64,000 nucleotides of DNA, taken from positions 214,505-278,504 of the forward strand of contig NZ_JACC01000003.1 of the NCBI RefSeq assembly GCF_000520955.1, written 5' to 3'. This document shows positions 47,507 through 56,320 of the stretch, piece after piece. Numbering within the stretch: position 1 is the first letter of the stretch; every line of letters begins with the position of its first letter. The position numbers and the translations under genes are program-made. Under the pieces are notes generated by a model, which was not told the origin of the DNA, searched no databases, and saw only the letters and a list, made by a program, of their open reading frames with translations. Origin of the DNA: Aquimarina pacifica. Lineage in GTDB: Bacteria; Bacteroidota; Bacteroidia; Flavobacteriales; Flavobacteriaceae.

Positions 47507-47582
47507 GCTATGACTAAATTTCTTGAGTTTAGTTGGGCCTCTTTTAACAATAAACCCTAATTAACATCATTATTTTTAAACT

Positions 47583-48278
47583 ATGAATATGAAACATTGG
47601 TTACTCGTCTTAAGTCTTATAACATTGTGTAACATATCCAATGCGCAGGATAATCAGAATACCAAAAAGGATCGTAAAGAAAAACTATTTGAAGAAGCTA
47701 AAAGAGACTTTATAAATGGCAAGTATGAAAATGTAATTCGGTACTGTGACTCTATATCCGAAGGCGTGTATCAAAATAGTTTTGCACTTCAAAAAATGAA
47801 AAGCCAAAGTTATACTGAGCTGGCAAAAATGAATAAAGAAGATAGTATCCAATATATGAATGCATCTAATGAGATCCTAGAGAATGTAACTAGCATATAT
47901 GGAAAGATGAGAGTTGCTACAGAATGGGACTCTTTAAAAATTGATATGTCTAGTCCACAATATAGTTATATAAATGATATTGATCAAAAACCTCAGTTTC
48001 CTGGTGGAGAAAAAGAAATTTATAAATTCATTAAAAAAGAATTTAAGTATCCTAAAGAAGCAAAAAAGCAAAATGCTCATGGAAAAATATATCTTGGATT
48101 TGTTGTAAACAAAGATGGAAGTGTGGATGCCGTGAATATTCTAAGAGGTGGTGGCAAAAAAACTTTTGGTTGTGATAAAGAAGCTATACGAGTAATTAGT
48201 AGTCTCCCCAATTTTATACCGGGTATGCATCAGGGAAAACCAGTATATTGTCGATATGCTGTACCAATTGTATATTAA
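47583..48278 (+). CDS. TonB C-terminal-domain protein
   Basis: A 231-residue protein with a signal peptide (ending SNAQ) in place of the usual TonB inner-membrane anchor. Residues about 28-110 are helical and TPR-like. The C-terminal 95 residues are a TonB domain: PQFPGGEKEIYKFIKKEF, KIYLGFVVNKDGSV and a final YAVPIVY strand. Periplasmic TonB-CTD proteins are common in flavobacteria, and their role is unclear. It is co-directional with the polyketide cluster but separated by 76 bp. Confidence 0.85.
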   Translation: MNMKHWLLVLSLITLCNISNAQDNQNTKKDRKEKLFEEAKRDFINGKYENVIRYCDSISEGVYQNSFALQKMKSQSYTELAKMNKEDSIQYMNASNEILENVTSIYGKMRVATEWDSLKIDMSSPQYSYINDIDQKPQFPGGEKEIYKFIKKEFKYPKEAKKQNAHGKIYLGFVVNKDGSVDAVNILRGGGKKTFGCDKEAIRVISSLPNFIPGMHQGKPVYCRYAVPIVY

Positions 48279-48323
48279 ACTTCAAAACATCTATTAGTAA
48301 ACACTGTTAGTCTATGTAACGTC

Positions 48324-48905
48324 TTACTTGATAATAGGGAAATTAAACTGTACATCTAGTTTATTTCGTTCTCTTTCGTCATGAATATTGACTCCAAAGT
48401 CACTTGTATGTATCGATGTTTTACCTGTTAAGCTTTTATCGCTAAGGGTAAACGTAATAATTACTTCTTTGGTGGTTCCTTTAATCGTTAGGTTTCCGAT
48501 TACTTTATAAATATTAGTACCAAAAGAAACTACTTGTTTACTGGCAAATGTAATTTTAGGATATTTTTTCTTGTGGAAGAACTTTGCCCACATGAGATGA
48601 CCATCTCGAATAAAATTATCGGTGTCTAAGGTTTCTACTAATGCCGAACCACTAAAAGAAGCATTTTCTGGATCGGCAGGATTAAAATCTATTTTAAAAT
48701 CTAATCCGCTGATTGTACCCGGAGTTTCTTCATCTATAAAATCAAATGAGATAGTAGCATTGTCTTTATCGAATCGAAGACTACTTGCATAATCATTTAT
48801 TAATGAATAATCAGGCGAAGGAGGTGTTGCGATCTCAAAACCTAGATTTTGTGGGTATGCGTAGGTTACAACAACTAAAATCAAACTATGAATTAAAAAT
48901 TTCAT
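48324..48905 (-). CDS. YceI-family periplasmic lipid-binding protein
   Basis: A 193-residue protein with a signal peptide (ending near YAYPQ). The YceI beta-barrel pattern is clear: DNATISFDFIDEETPG, GLDFKIDFNPADPENASFSG, DGHLMWAKFFHKKKYPKITF and the closing DFGVNIHDERERNKLDVQFNF. Family members bind isoprenoid or fatty-acid ligands. It converges with the TonB-CTD gene. Confidence 0.85.
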   Translation of the reverse strand: MKFLIHSLILVVVTYAYPQNLGFEIATPPSPDYSLINDYASSLRFDKDNATISFDFIDEETPGTISGLDFKIDFNPADPENASFSGSALVETLDTDNFIRDGHLMWAKFFHKKKYPKITFASKQVVSFGTNIYKVIGNLTIKGTTKEVIITFTLSDKSLTGKTSIHTSDFGVNIHDERERNKLDVQFNFPIIK

Positions 48906-49753
48906 TGATTATATGGGGTTTAATGAATGATAAAATTAGTAATAATCAACAATCATTCCTAGAGCTATCGACTCTTTAACGTTAAAAAACGTCAAATACA
49001 GCATATCATGACAATAAACTTAGGATTTGTAAGTCTTCGGATTACATTTCATAAAATAAACCTAAATTGAAAGAAACCTTTTCAGTAAAATAAAAAATAA
49101 TTATTAAATTAGAAGTAATAAGCTTGTTATTAAACTCTTATATAAACTGTAGACGTTATGGAGGCAAAAAATAAGACACCAAAGAAAAGACAATTTGCCG
49201 ATTTCCAGAATAAGTATCGCAGATCTTCAAATTTTGGCTACGGCTCAAAAAGAGATCGATTTGCAATACTTGGAAATGGGGAATTATCAGTTTCTAAAAA
49301 ACAATCAGACAATACTCCCAAAAGTATCTAAATGATTAGAATGTTACACGCTTCACTACTTTGTTCCCCTTATTCTTAGGGGTTTCAGTTTCTGCTGCTA
49401 TTTTATTTGGTCACATAGGTTACTACTTTTCTTCATTTTTTAGACTCATTTTTTTTACAAAATTTGTAAAGAATAGGAAACTCACTTAAAATAAACCCCT
49501 GTATACTTAAATTAACAAGTGAGCACTCATCTTTTACCGAAATTCGTACATAAATAGGGAAGTGGTCAGAGTCATTTTAGAATAGCGTACTTCTTTGTAA
49601 TACGATGTACTATAATGTTACTATAATGTATAATGGCATACAAAAAGAGCTATAAAAACCTATGCATCAGTACATATGCTAATCCCTATATCGAGTACAA
49701 ATGAAAATGAGATTCATGCATATGCATATATAACCAAATACAGTAGCAAAAAA
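48906..49753. other. Gene-poor stretch with one small ORF
   Basis: This stretch contains the small ORF at 49158-49331 and otherwise AT-rich sequence. No repeat, RNA gene or hairpin with T-tract was seen. The last part should hold the promoter of the YHYH-EF-hand gene. Confidence 0.4.
49158..49331 (+). CDS. Small basic protein, hypothetical (57 aa)
   Basis: The frame runs from ATG 49158 to TAA. The N-terminal half is Lys/Arg-rich (EAKNKTPKKRQFADFQNKYR), with aromatic residues in RSSNFGYGSKRDRFAIL, and the end is Ser/Lys-rich. No known family. The composition differs from random AT-rich translation in that it lacks low-complexity Ile/Leu/Asn runs, so it may be real, possibly nucleic-acid binding. 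Confidence 0.45.
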   Translation: MEAKNKTPKKRQFADFQNKYRRSSNFGYGSKRDRFAILGNGELSVSKKQSDNTPKSI

Positions 49754-50722
49754 ATGATGAAATATTTATTAATTATCCTATTTATAAGTGGGTTTATGGC
49801 AATTACGGTATTTTTTCTTTGGGACATTTCTGATACGGGGTTTAAGAATGATATCGCAGAAGTAAGTTCGGCATTACATCCGGCATTTAGTGCCTTTGAC
49901 ACGAACAATACTGATATTTATCTAGAAGGCACCAATGTTGTAATAGAAACCAATGGTGAGCCGAATCATGAAACTGTGTGGTGGGGCAAGGGGCATAAGC
50001 TTTATAAAGAAGAGCCTTATGTCGATATGAATCGTGGTGGTACCTTAATTACAGATGAGGACAATTCATTTACCCTTACCGTATCATCACATCCGCAGTT
50101 GGCCGAAGAACCTACTGCCACAAATATGGGCCCCATTGGCATCTCGGTATCTGGTGCTAATATTTTTAATGATCAAGAAGGAAACGGAGCATTAGACGGA
50201 GCCCTGAGTAGTATTGATTGGACAGGCGGACATAAAGGCCCCACAGAATATCATTACCACTTAGAACCCGTAGCTTGGTCAAAAGATGATGAGGCATTGA
50301 TTGGTATTTTGGCAGATGGTTTTTTTATTTACGGAAGAAAGTGCCATGCTACAGGAGAGCATCCTACAGATTTAGATGCATCAGGAGGACATATTAGTAC
50401 TACACAATATACCAAAACACCAGAATATCATTACCATATTATAAATGAAGAATATATCAACGGAAATTATATCATTTTTGGAGGAGATTATCGCGGAACC
50501 CCAACCATAAAGAGAAAGGAAAGAAAAAATAGACCCCCAAGACCATCAATCGCCGAAATTTTTAGTTTTATGGATGATGATGGTGATAATCTACTTTCTG
50601 TCAATGAAGTAAAAGGGCCTATAAAAAATGACTTTTCTATAATTGATAAAAATACAGATGGGTTTATTTCTAAAGAAGAATTAGAAAAAGCACCAAAACC
50701 AGCACAAGGAAAACGAAGATAA
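49754..50722 (+). CDS. YHYH-domain protein with C-terminal EF-hand pair
   Basis: I take ATG 49754 (MMKYLLIILFISGFMAITVFFLW) as start, which gives a signal anchor; the longer frame from 49676 adds polar sequence before it. The YHYH domain has EYHYHLEPVAW, LIGILADGFFIYG, GGHIS and EYHYHIINEEYINGN. Two EF-hand loops follow: DDDGDNLLSVNE and DKNTDGFISKEE, both with canonical Ca-ligand positions. The protein ends in basic residues. It is more distant from the two YHYH paralogues at 21-26 kb and stands alone. Calcium-dependent surface function is an inference. Confidence 0.82.
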   Translation: MMKYLLIILFISGFMAITVFFLWDISDTGFKNDIAEVSSALHPAFSAFDTNNTDIYLEGTNVVIETNGEPNHETVWWGKGHKLYKEEPYVDMNRGGTLITDEDNSFTLTVSSHPQLAEEPTATNMGPIGISVSGANIFNDQEGNGALDGALSSIDWTGGHKGPTEYHYHLEPVAWSKDDEALIGILADGFFIYGRKCHATGEHPTDLDASGGHISTTQYTKTPEYHYHIINEEYINGNYIIFGGDYRGTPTIKRKERKNRPPRPSIAEIFSFMDDDGDNLLSVNEVKGPIKNDFSIIDKNTDGFISKEELEKAPKPAQGKRR

Positions 50723-50798
50723 AAACATAGCTATGTAGATAGTAAGATGTCTAAAAAATGATTTCTACTACATAAAACAGATTTAATCCGCAAAATTA

Positions 50799-50827
50799 GA
50801 GCACCGTATTAGCACGGCGCTTTTTTT
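50799..50827 (+). terminator. Rho-independent terminator of the YHYH-EF-hand gene
   Basis: A stem AGCACCGT/ACGGCGCT with one mismatch, about 5-base loop, is followed by seven T. Confidence 0.7.
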
Positions 50828-50913
50828 ATAAACACCTAGCAATCTTACTTTTATACTATTAATTTGATGTTAATTTGTAGCATAATTTCTGTTTAAAAAC
50901 TTATATTGCAACT

Positions 50914-51492
50914 ATGCGATTATCTTATATATATACAGTCGTACTGGTCGTTACCATAAGTATGGGATGCAGCAGTACTAAGGAGCGTGTAATACCTACC
51001 ATGTCAACAGAAGTTACGCAATTACTTTTAGACAAAAATTTTGTTATTGCGTCCGATATGGCTTATCCTTTGGGAACTATAGGATTACAATCCATAGCCA
51101 ATTCGGGCTTAGTTCCCATAGGCAGCAGTGTTAATCAATTTAGTTTGATAGGAAACGTTAATCATTTCAAAGTATTGGGAGATAGTTTATCTGTTGATTT
51201 ACCATATTTTGGAGAACAACAAATGGGAGGTACTGGATACAACAATCGAGATATAGGAATTCAATTTGATGGCATCCCGACCGAATATAATACAGATGGT
51301 GTTGGTAAAAAAGGTTCTCGAATCCTAAAATTTACCTTTAAAGATAATGGCGAAACTTATCGGGCAATTATAGAAATATTTGCAAACGGCAATTCTAGTA
51401 TGATTATTAACTCTAGCCATAGAACCTCTATACGCTACAAAGGAATTATTGAAAAAGAGCCGAAAATAGAATCTGAATCTCAAAAAGTCTAG
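50914..51492 (+). CDS. DUF4251 domain lipoprotein
   Basis: A 192-residue lipoprotein (MGCSS lipobox, Cys19). The mature part has the DUF4251 pattern: LLLDKNFVIASDMAYPLG, SLSVDLPYFGEQQMGGTGYNNRDIG and a C-terminal beta segment (SSMIINSSHRTSIRYKG). The family is typical of Bacteroidota; its role is unknown. It converges with the MtfA-like gene across 8 bp. Confidence 0.82.
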   Translation: MRLSYIYTVVLVVTISMGCSSTKERVIPTMSTEVTQLLLDKNFVIASDMAYPLGTIGLQSIANSGLVPIGSSVNQFSLIGNVNHFKVLGDSLSVDLPYFGEQQMGGTGYNNRDIGIQFDGIPTEYNTDGVGKKGSRILKFTFKDNGETYRAIIEIFANGNSSMIINSSHRTSIRYKGIIEKEPKIESESQKV

Positions 51493-51500
51493 CACAAGAC

Positions 51501-52271
51501 TTAGATCTCTTGCTGAAAACATTTGGCCAATAACGCATATAGTTCAGGGTGTTTTCTTTTTAATAAATCCGGACGTTCAAAAAAATATTCTGACGCTACG
51601 GCAAAAAACTCGGCTTTATTTGTCCCACCATAAGCGCGAATATCAGAGGAATCGGTATCAATTTCAATCATTTTTGTATGCATTAATTCTAACCAGGGGA
51701 TGGCATACGTATGCTGTAGTAGGTTCTTAGGAATACCATCAATGACGCCATCGCTTTTATCCATTAAGTGTACAAATTCATGAATTGCGGTGTTATTTTT
51801 ATCTGTTTTATTTTCGAAACCATGGTATAAGGCTTTTTTAGACAAAATCATTTGTTTATCAAATCTACCAGAACCAACCATCCCTGCAATTCTACGATTT
51901 TCTGACGGAACCCCAGTAAATTGAAGATCCTCATCAAAATAATCAGGATAGAGTAATACGGTAGATAGATTTGTGTACTGCCATTGATCAAAACCAAAAA
52001 TAGGAATAACAGCACTTGCCGCAATAAGAATGGTATCTGTTTCTACAATAGTAAGGTGAACACCTTCGATAATAACCTCATTAAGGAAATGCATCATTTT
52101 CTTTTGAAAGCGTAATTGCTCGTCTGGTGATAGTTTTTTGTAATACAACACATGATTGTCAAGTATAGCGTGCCAATGTTTCGGAAAATCGGCAACAGGT
52201 TTTGGCTGAGTAGTTTTTATAACATATCCCAAAAAAGCTAACAAACCTAAAAAAATCAGTATATAAATCAT
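51501..52271 (-). CDS. MtfA-like zinc peptidase
   Basis: A 256-residue protein with an N-terminal membrane anchor (MIYILIFLGLLAFLGYVI), unlike cytosolic E. coli MtfA. The zinc motif HEFVHLMDKSDGVIDG matches the MtfA (HEFAHxLD) family, and the AEFFAVASEYFFERP segment carries the third ligand. In E. coli MtfA binds the Mlc repressor. Targets in flavobacteria are not known. Confidence 0.88.
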   Translation of the reverse strand: MIYILIFLGLLAFLGYVIKTTQPKPVADFPKHWHAILDNHVLYYKKLSPDEQLRFQKKMMHFLNEVIIEGVHLTIVETDTILIAASAVIPIFGFDQWQYTNLSTVLLYPDYFDEDLQFTGVPSENRRIAGMVGSGRFDKQMILSKKALYHGFENKTDKNNTAIHEFVHLMDKSDGVIDGIPKNLLQHTYAIPWLELMHTKMIEIDTDSSDIRAYGGTNKAEFFAVASEYFFERPDLLKRKHPELYALLAKCFQQEI

Positions 52272-52361
52272 AGGCAGGCAAAATAATACATTTGTGTATA
52301 GTTGACAACAGGGATAATAGAAGTTTTTGATATTAGGATATTCAAGGGAGAGAGAGGTTTC

Positions 52362-52392
<31 letters not shown>

Positions 52393-52412
52393 CGTACAAA
52401 TGTATTTATTGA

Positions 52413-52509
52413 AGCAAATTGGCGAATACGTAGTATTTTACATAAATGCAGATATAGCGACACCGCCAGGTGTTCTATATCGTCAGCAATTATGTAAAAG
52501 CCAATTTGC
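52413..52509. repeat. Long imperfect inverted repeat
   Basis: Outer arms GCAAATTGGC (52413-52422) and GCCAATTTGC (52500-52509), inner arms TTTTACATAA and TTATGTAAAA, and an innermost GATATAG/CTATATC with CACC/GGTG form one nested cruciform of about 97 bp. Confidence 0.7.
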
Positions 52510-52949
52510 GAAACGTTAAGCTCATTCGTAGCTATAATGTAATACTATGTAAAATATCCCAGGATAATTCTATTTCATAGCAATATTAGCTACTGGGGTC
52601 ATTAAAATTATTTTATAGCGTTTATGATTAAACCTTACGTTCACATTTGTAGCTATAATTTGCCGTTATGTAAAATTGCCGCGCCCAACCGCTTTATTGT
52701 TTTTAAAAAATTAAATGCTTTATGGCATTTATTTTTAAACTCAATTTGCCAACGCTTGGCCACACCAAAAAAAGCAAACACTTTTAGGTCGCTTATAAAT
52801 CACGTATTTGATAAAATATACGTGCAAAAAGTTTTTACGCGATTTTTCGCGAGGTTACTATTGTTTTAGATGAGCTCAAGATTGCTATCACAGTTCTCGT
52901 GAAGGTTCCCATAAGCATTTTTAGCGTTTATGATTTATATCTCTGCAAA

Positions 52950-53018
52950 TATTATCCAGCCGCATCATCTCGCAGCTTTACAAAATTGATTCACAGGATC
53001 AATTTTGTAAACTCGTCT
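52950..53018 (+). repeat. Family A interspersed repeat, copy 1
   Basis: About 65 bp shared with 59104-59170. It contains a perfect 14-bp hairpin (52977-52990 and 52998-53011, loop TCACAGG) preceded by CCAGCCGCATCATCTC. Partial copies of the first half lie at about 53388-53417 and 60498-60547. Confidence 0.85.
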
Positions 53019-53070
53019 ATGCACATGCTATCTGCAGAACACAGATTAAACATTTTAAGGGTTTGCATTA

Positions 53071-53270
53071 TCTTTTTTCTTGATACAAAAAGAAATCGAA
53101 GATTGAGATTCGGCGGTGGCCAGATCTCAATAGAGATTCACGAACACTTAAACAATAACAAACTTGTGAGCTAAACAAAAAAATCAAGGCTGCATAAAAC
53201 TTTGGAAACAGGGACGAGCGTTAAGAAAATGTCCCTGAGGACATTTTTAGTAAGTAGCGAGCTTGTGGCG
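53071..53270 (+). repeat. Family B interspersed repeat, copy 1
   Basis: About 190 bp, a direct repeat of 61950-62147. Shared blocks include AAAAAGAAATCGAAGATTGA, CCAGATCTCAATAGAGAT, GTGAGCTAAACAAAAAAATC and a hairpin AAAATGTCC/GGACATTTT. The second copy keeps the hairpin with changed stem bases. Confidence 0.85.
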
Positions 53271-53523
53271 TTGGAGCGCAGTCGCTATATTTTAGACGGC
53301 ATAAAATTGAAAGTCTAGTAGACTTTTGATTTTGTGAGCGAGCTGGCGTGTTGGCGATTTATAACGTTTTGTTTAATCAATAGTACTATCATTATCCAGC
53401 CGCTTCATCTCACAGCTATACTAATTCCTCCACTGGAGCAATCATTGTATCTCGTGTTTTCTCCAAAGTTTTCTGAGGCCGTTTTTAAACTCTTAGGTTC
53501 TATTTTACATAATATTTAGACAA

Positions 53524-55194
53524 TTAGACGAATAATGAAAAATCTATGGTAATATTATATTTATCTAACAGGTCTAAAAACTTCTTATCTTGTAAATATG
53601 GTTTATAAATGGACTCTTTAATAATAATTTCTTGAAAAAGATCATTATCTAATCCAAACGTAAATGCCAATTCTAAATTTTTATAAAACTCTCTATTATT
53701 ATTCAAATGAGCATGAACTTCAGCCAATGTTACTGTAAGATAAATATTATGAGGATTAATTGCTAAACCTTGGTAGATATAATCTAGAGCTTTTTCGTAA
53801 TTTCCTATATTTCTCAAAGCATTCGCAACTGAATTATATCCATATTCAAAATCTGGTCTAATTTCAACTGCTCTCATATGATATTCTAAAGCCTTTTCAT
53901 TTTCTCCTTTGTCATTATATATGTGCCCCAATCCAATCATAGCACCCAAGAATCTATCATTCTTTTTGAGAATGTCAAGATATATTTTTTCTGCTTCATT
54001 TTTTTTATTTAATTTACTAAGAGTCAACCCTTTAATATATAATGACTTAATTGAATTTGAGTTAATACTTAAAGCTAATTCAATAAATTTTTTAGCATTT
54101 TTGTAATCTCCAATTTCATAACTTAATACAGCTAAATCATGATATATCTCATTTGATTCTGGGTTTAAATTCAATGCAGACTCTAATAGCTTAATTTTAT
54201 TTGACTTATCATTAGATTTTTTTGCTTGTTCAATAAGTAATTTCGCTCTTCTTAGTGCATTAAATCTTTCTCTTTCATTTTTAGTAAGTTCATTTTTAGT
54301 AAGTTCTTGAAACAATTCCAAATAATCAATTGATGTTGGAGGTTTTTGATCATCCAAATTATTCCTATCATATTCATATCCAATTTTGAATTTTTCTTCC
54401 AACTCTAATTCTGGATCCGAATGTATTAAAAATATTTTCTCAAGTTGATAATCGTTATCATTATTATTATCTAAGTATTTATTAATTGTCTCAAAGATTG
54501 AACTTTTTGCATACTGCACCTTATATTTTTCTTTTGGATCAGAAAAGAATGGTATTCTAGACAGAACAAAATTAATTTTAGGTATACCTTCTTTAAAAGA
54601 GTTTTCTGGAATGGTCAATGTATTTATAACCTGTTTAATACCCTCTATATTTTCCCAGTTTCTTGCAGCCATTAAGACTATTTCATCTGCCAATATTGAC
54701 ATTGTGATACCTGATACATCAGTAATCCCTGTTCGAGAATCAACAATTAAAAAGTCTGGATTTAATTCTTTTTTTAATTTCTCTTTTAAATCAACAAATA
54801 AGGCTATTCCTTGGCTATTCTCTTGATAGAATAATTCATTCCAATTAATCATTGATAGCTTTCTCCAATATTCTTTTGAATTAGTATCCCCCGCAGCAAT
54901 TAAATCTATATCTTCTAGATATTTACTTTGAAAACTTACTTTTGTTACATAATCAGATATATTAGATGGAAGAGTTTTATTTTGTGAAAACTCATAAATA
55001 TAATCAACAATTCCATTATTTATTTTTTCTTGAGCAATATTTTTCCTGAACTTATGATGTAGTCCTGGAGCCTCTAAATCAAAATCTAGTAGACAAACTT
55101 TTTTACCAAATTCTGACAATCTTTTGGCAATGTTTGACAAAGCAAGTGTTCTACCTACTCCACCTTTGTAAGAATAAAAAGTTATGGTTTTCAT
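53524..55194 (-). CDS. KGGVGR-type ParA/MinD-like ATPase with C-terminal TPRs
   Basis: The N-terminal 260 residues are a deviant-Walker P-loop ATPase: FYSYKGGVGRTLALSNIA at residues 6-23, with LLDFDLEAPG and FLIVDSRTGITDVSG following. The KGGVGR form (not KGGxGKT) marks a branch often found in mobile or conflict-associated loci. Residues about 310-520 hold five to six TPR units (AKKFIELALSINSNSIKSLY, ALEYHMRAVEIRP, ALDYIYQGLAINPHN). It is the third gene of an operon with higB and higA, 10 bp after higA. The role may be signalling or defence. Confidence 0.82.
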   Translation of the reverse strand: MKTITFYSYKGGVGRTLALSNIAKRLSEFGKKVCLLDFDLEAPGLHHKFRKNIAQEKINNGIVDYIYEFSQNKTLPSNISDYVTKVSFQSKYLEDIDLIAAGDTNSKEYWRKLSMINWNELFYQENSQGIALFVDLKEKLKKELNPDFLIVDSRTGITDVSGITMSILADEIVLMAARNWENIEGIKQVINTLTIPENSFKEGIPKINFVLSRIPFFSDPKEKYKVQYAKSSIFETINKYLDNNNDNDYQLEKIFLIHSDPELELEEKFKIGYEYDRNNLDDQKPPTSIDYLELFQELTKNELTKNERERFNALRRAKLLIEQAKKSNDKSNKIKLLESALNLNPESNEIYHDLAVLSYEIGDYKNAKKFIELALSINSNSIKSLYIKGLTLSKLNKKNEAEKIYLDILKKNDRFLGAMIGLGHIYNDKGENEKALEYHMRAVEIRPDFEYGYNSVANALRNIGNYEKALDYIYQGLAINPHNIYLTVTLAEVHAHLNNNREFYKNLELAFTFGLDNDLFQEIIIKESIYKPYLQDKKFLDLLDKYNITIDFSLFV

Positions 55195-55204
55195 TTTAAC
55201 TTAA

Positions 55205-55726
55205 TTATACATTTAATAACATACCATTCTTGCGTACTCGATTTGAGTATGAATTAATACATTTTGAAACTTGTTTATCAAAATTAAAAGGATTAAAAAC
55301 TGAAGTGTCTTCTATGGTTGTAGCTATAGTTTTTGTTTTTTTATCTTTTATCAAATCATATGGTGTATTTAGGATTTCTTGATTTAATCCTAGGTGCTTT
55401 GATAAATTTCTTATCATTACTTTAGATAGTCCTCTTTTTTTATTCATTACCTCAGAAACTATCCCTTTACTTCCATTCCCTATAATTGGTATTAAATCTT
55501 TTTGTTTCCAATTCATATAATTCATCTTTAATTTGATGATTTCAATCGGATCACCTTTTTCAATTGGAAATTTTTCATTCTCATAATCCGTCACCAGCTT
55601 TTCTAATAATTCAAATTCATCAATTAACTTTGGATTATTCTCAAAGTTAGGGTCATCACCGATCTCTTCTAACAATGTGATAGCTTCTTGGTAGTCTTGT
55701 TCAGTTTTTAATACTTTAATTTTCAT
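55205..55726 (-). CDS. higA: HigA-type antitoxin with XRE helix-turn-helix
   Basis: A 173-residue protein. Residues about 1-60 are an acidic HigA-type helical region (YQEAITLLEEIGDDPNFENN). The XRE helix-turn-helix (about 65-125) has MNWKQKDLIPIIGNGSKGIVSEVMNKKRGLS. It extends about 40 residues beyond the usual end. The order toxin, then antitoxin (higB upstream) is the usual Hig order. HigA should neutralise HigB and repress the operon promoter. Spacings are 10 bp on both sides. Confidence 0.88.
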   Translation of the reverse strand: MKIKVLKTEQDYQEAITLLEEIGDDPNFENNPKLIDEFELLEKLVTDYENEKFPIEKGDPIEIIKLKMNYMNWKQKDLIPIIGNGSKGIVSEVMNKKRGLSKVMIRNLSKHLGLNQEILNTPYDLIKDKKTKTIATTIEDTSVFNPFNFDKQVSKCINSYSNRVRKNGMLLNV

Positions 55727-55736
55727 TTAGGTAGAT

Positions 55737-56105
55737 TTAGTTGAACATGTCAATGTCGTATTGAGATTTTGTTTTTTTTAGTTTATCGTACTCTGCGTGA
55801 GTACCAATCCACTTTAAATATAATTTTGATTTCTTAATTGTTGGATGAAATTGATACTTTGCAATAACTCTGATATGATTCCCTTTTATATCAATTACTA
55901 CTCTTTCACTAGATTTGGTTGAAGGTTTTGTATCTTTTTTTCCTAATAGATCTACAGCTTTGAATCCAAAAGTATTAACGATATCTTGGGGCTTTTTCCA
56001 CGTGCTGGATTCAACAATAGACAACCAAGCTTTTAATCCTTCACGATAATTTGAATGATTATTCATGAAATTAATAATATGCTTTCTTGCAACTACACGG
56101 GCCAT
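55737..56105 (-). CDS. higB: HigB-type mRNA interferase toxin
   Basis: A 122-residue toxin of the RelE/HigB fold. The conserved blocks SERVVIDIKGNHIRVIAKYQF, LYLKWIGTHAEYDKL are the HigB_toxin pattern (mRNA interferase acting on translated mRNA). It begins at ATG 56105 as first gene of the operon with higA and the ATPase-TPR gene. Confidence 0.88.
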   Translation of the reverse strand: MARVVARKHIINFMNNHSNYREGLKAWLSIVESSTWKKPQDIVNTFGFKAVDLLGKKDTKPSTKSSERVVIDIKGNHIRVIAKYQFHPTIKKSKLYLKWIGTHAEYDKLKKTKSQYDIDMFN

Positions 56106-56189
56106 TATTTATGATACGTTTAAAACAAATATACAAAAAGTTCGCAAAAAGAGAACTTTTTGTAAATAATTAACATTTAAGAACTATTC

Positions 56190-56245
56190 CCATTCCACAC
56201 ACATTCCCCTACTCTCCTACTGTCGTTTCAGGCAATAAGTGTTTC
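56190..56245 (+). repeat. Family C repeat, copy 1
   Basis: A block beginning ATTCCACACACATTCCC and continuing to a TCGTTTC-like end is repeated at 58922-58975 with substitutions and small indels. Together the two copies bracket the nuclease-NTPase gene. Confidence 0.65.
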
Positions 56246-56320
56246 TTCACCTTTTTTTAGAGGCCCTTTGGCCGGCCAAAACATCATCCAGATAAAAACT
56301 AACTTAAGCAGAATAAATAA

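Noticed and set aside
52413..52509. An integron attC site
   Set aside because: The cruciform has no convincing R box pair (GTTRRRY/RYYYAAC), and no integrase is seen in the window.
52624..53519. Three short plus-strand open frames (52624-52869, 52899-53174, 53334-53519)
   Set aside because: They lie across repeats and hairpins, have low-complexity hydrophobic/basic translations without domains, and no plausible start context.
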